NCBI GenBank assembly: GCA_023437285.1
Contig: JAEZGP010000229.1
Coordinates: 1-5,404 of the forward strand
DNA: 5,404 nucleotides
Origin: Actinomycetes bacterium
GTDB lineage: Bacteria; Actinomycetota; Actinomycetes; Mycobacteriales; Micromonosporaceae
Reading direction: 5' to 3'
Position 1 is the first letter of the stretch, and each line of letters starts with the position of its first letter. Below are positions 4,485-5,404 of the stretch, piece by piece. The notes under the pieces are model-generated. The model saw only the letters and a list, made by a program, of their open reading frames with translations. It ran no database searches and was not told where the DNA came from. The translations under genes were made by a program, and so were the position numbers.

Positions 4485-5360
4485 GTGGACACCGTGACGA
4501 CACAGGCCCTCGGCGACGTGCTCGCCTTCAATCCGCTCGACGTCAAAGGGCTGCTGGCCACGTTCGGGCTCATCGGCGTGCTCGCGATCATTTTCGCGGA
4601 GACGGGCCTGCTGGTCGGCTTCTTCTTCCCCGGTGACTCGCTGCTCTTCCTCGCGGGCGTGGCCGCCTCGCCGGTCGCCAGCGAGATCCTGCCCGGCGTG
4701 GAGCCCATGCCCATCGGCGTGCTCCTTGTCGGGGCGCCCATCTGCGCGATCGTCGGCGCCCAACTCGGACACTATCTGGGTGCCCGGTACGGCCCCCGGA
4801 TGTTCGCCAAGCCCGAATCGAAGCTGTTCAAGCGCGAGTACGTCGAGAAGGCCGAGTACTACTTCAACAAGTTCGGTGCCCCCAAGGCCGTCGTGCTGGC
4901 CCGCTTCATCCCGATCGTCCGGACGTTCCTGAATCCGGTGGCGGGCATGCTGGGCATGTCGAGCCGCCGGTTCTTCCTGTGGAACGTCATCGGCGGCATC
5001 CTGTGGACCGACGGCATCCTGCTGGTCGGCTACCTGCTCGCCAAGAAGATCACCGACGCCATCCCGGCCGAGAAGATCGATTCGTACATCCTGCCGTTCG
5101 TCTTCCTGATCATCCTGATCTCGGTGATTCCGATCTTCGTCGAGGTCTTCCGGACCCGTCGCGAGAAGAAGCGCCTGGCGGCAGCGGGCCTGGCCCCGGT
5201 CACGCCCGCCACGACCCCGGTCGGCCCGATTGGCGCCACCGGCCCCGTCGGCGCCCCCGGCCCGGTTGGCCCCAACGGCCCGACCGGCCCGGCCATCGGC
5301 ACGGCCTCGGTGCCCACCTCACTGCCCTACACCTCCGACGGCCGCCACCGCGCCCCGTAG
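4485..5360 (+). CDS. DedA/VTT-family membrane protein with collagen-like C-terminal tail
   Basis: DedA proteins are polytopic inner-membrane transporters or scramblases; some relatives recycle undecaprenyl phosphate across the membrane. The 291 residues show a hydrophobic first segment (about 22-47), the family motif ETGLLVGFFFPGDSLLF (39-55), a helix at about 77-99 ending near GHYLG, the second conserved block ARFIPIVRTFLNPVAGMLG (139-157) with R140, P143, R146 and P151, then FFLWNVIGGILW (163-174) and a last helix (about 200-222). After a basic RREKKR stretch (225-230), the tail (about 235-291) is unusual: it holds eight Gly-X-Y triplets and then a Ser/Thr/Pro-rich end. The core alone (about 230 residues) is the usual family length. 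The start is GTG at 4485; a second in-frame GTG at 4494 is possible. The gene stands alone on the plus strand. DedA membership is confident; the substrate is inferred from family members only. Confidence 0.9.
   Translation: MDTVTTQALGDVLAFNPLDVKGLLATFGLIGVLAIIFAETGLLVGFFFPGDSLLFLAGVAASPVASEILPGVEPMPIGVLLVGAPICAIVGAQLGHYLGARYGPRMFAKPESKLFKREYVEKAEYYFNKFGAPKAVVLARFIPIVRTFLNPVAGMLGMSSRRFFLWNVIGGILWTDGILLVGYLLAKKITDAIPAEKIDSYILPFVFLIILISVIPIFVEVFRTRREKKRLAAAGLAPVTPATTPVGPIGATGPVGAPGPVGPNGPTGPAIGTASVPTSLPYTSDGRHRAP
5223..5294 (+). repeat. collagen-like Gly-X-Y repeat inside dedA
   Basis: Residues 247-270 of the DedA protein are eight unbroken Gly-X-Y triplets, five of them with Pro at X. At the DNA level they are nine-base-like GGC-CC units with little variation. 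The block follows the last membrane helix and a basic stretch, so by the positive-inside rule it is probably cytoplasmic. The DNA is G/C-symmetric enough that the opposite strand also reads as Gly/Pro repeats. Confidence 0.7.
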
Positions 5361-5404
5361 GCGGCCACATTCGCGACCTTGAACCGGATCGGCGCCCTGT
5401 GGGG
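5327..5404 (-). CDS. possible 3' end of a convergent gene, cut by the window edge
   Basis: A minus-strand frame enters at 5404 and ends at a TAG at 5329-5327, overlapping the dedA 3' end by 34 bases. Its 25 residues read PHRAPIRFKVANVAAYGARW then RPSEV, and all but one codon ends in G or C. I do not recognise the protein. The piece is very short, and the plus strand downstream of the dedA stop is also open with high G/C third positions, so this may be chance. Neither direction has proof of coding. Confidence 0.18.
   Translation of the reverse strand, partial: PHRAPIRFKVANVAAYGARWRPSEV

Noticed and set aside
2486..4741. Very long minus-strand frame (751 codons) that contains the memo protein at its end
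   Set aside because: Everything before the memo ATG at 3250 is read out of frame across the radical SAM gene and antisense to dedA; only the last 254 residues look like a protein family.
5030..5317. Minus-strand frame with Gly/Pro repeats
   Set aside because: GGC/GCC symmetry makes the opposite strand of the collagen-like tail also read as Gly-Pro; the upstream part is antisense to DedA helices.

Overview
The window looks like a piece of an actinobacterial chromosome, plausibly from the Micromonosporaceae (Actinoplanes-like). It has very high G+C with strong G/C at third codon positions, a SigE-type ECF sigma factor, a LytR-CpsA-Psr (LCP) protein, GTG starts, and several genes that appear to be transcribed leaderless from TANNNT-type -10 boxes. 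The genus assignment is inference from style and not from a database match.

Six complete genes are seen, and almost no non-coding space. Five lie on the minus strand, which reads from right to left. (1) A two-gene AmmeMemoRadiSam unit: a radical SAM enzyme (4356-3250) followed by the Memo-like protein B (3250-2486). (2) A VapBC-type toxin-antitoxin pair: a Phd/YefM-like antitoxin (2460-2182) and a PIN-domain toxin (2182-1790). (3) An ECF sigma factor (1735-1223) followed by an LCP-family membrane protein (1223-138). A strong GC-rich hairpin lies beyond the LCP stop (33-71). The sixth gene is on the plus strand: a DedA-family membrane protein (4485-5360), divergent from the radical SAM gene and ending in an unusual collagen-like Gly-Pro tail. 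The last 44 bases hold no certain gene, though a minus-strand frame there could be the end of a convergent gene.

In each of the three minus-strand pairs, the upstream stop and downstream start share one base (TGATG). This suggests tight translational coupling of three functionally paired units. The AmmeMemoRadiSam and DedA genes share a 128-base divergent control region. It holds a leaderless-type promoter for each gene and a perfect 7-1-7 dyad between them. The vapBC promoter is compressed into the 25-base gap after the memo gene. There an extended -10 box overlaps another perfect 7-1-7 dyad, the likely autorepression operator.

Two themes are functional inference. The sigma/LCP pair and the DedA protein both point to envelope biology: LCP enzymes use undecaprenyl-linked glycopolymers, and some DedA proteins recycle undecaprenyl phosphate. 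The Memo/radical SAM pair is a widely conserved system whose reaction is still not established. It is the best candidate here for undescribed biochemistry, particularly because its usual third partner (AMMECR1, protein A) is not in the window.
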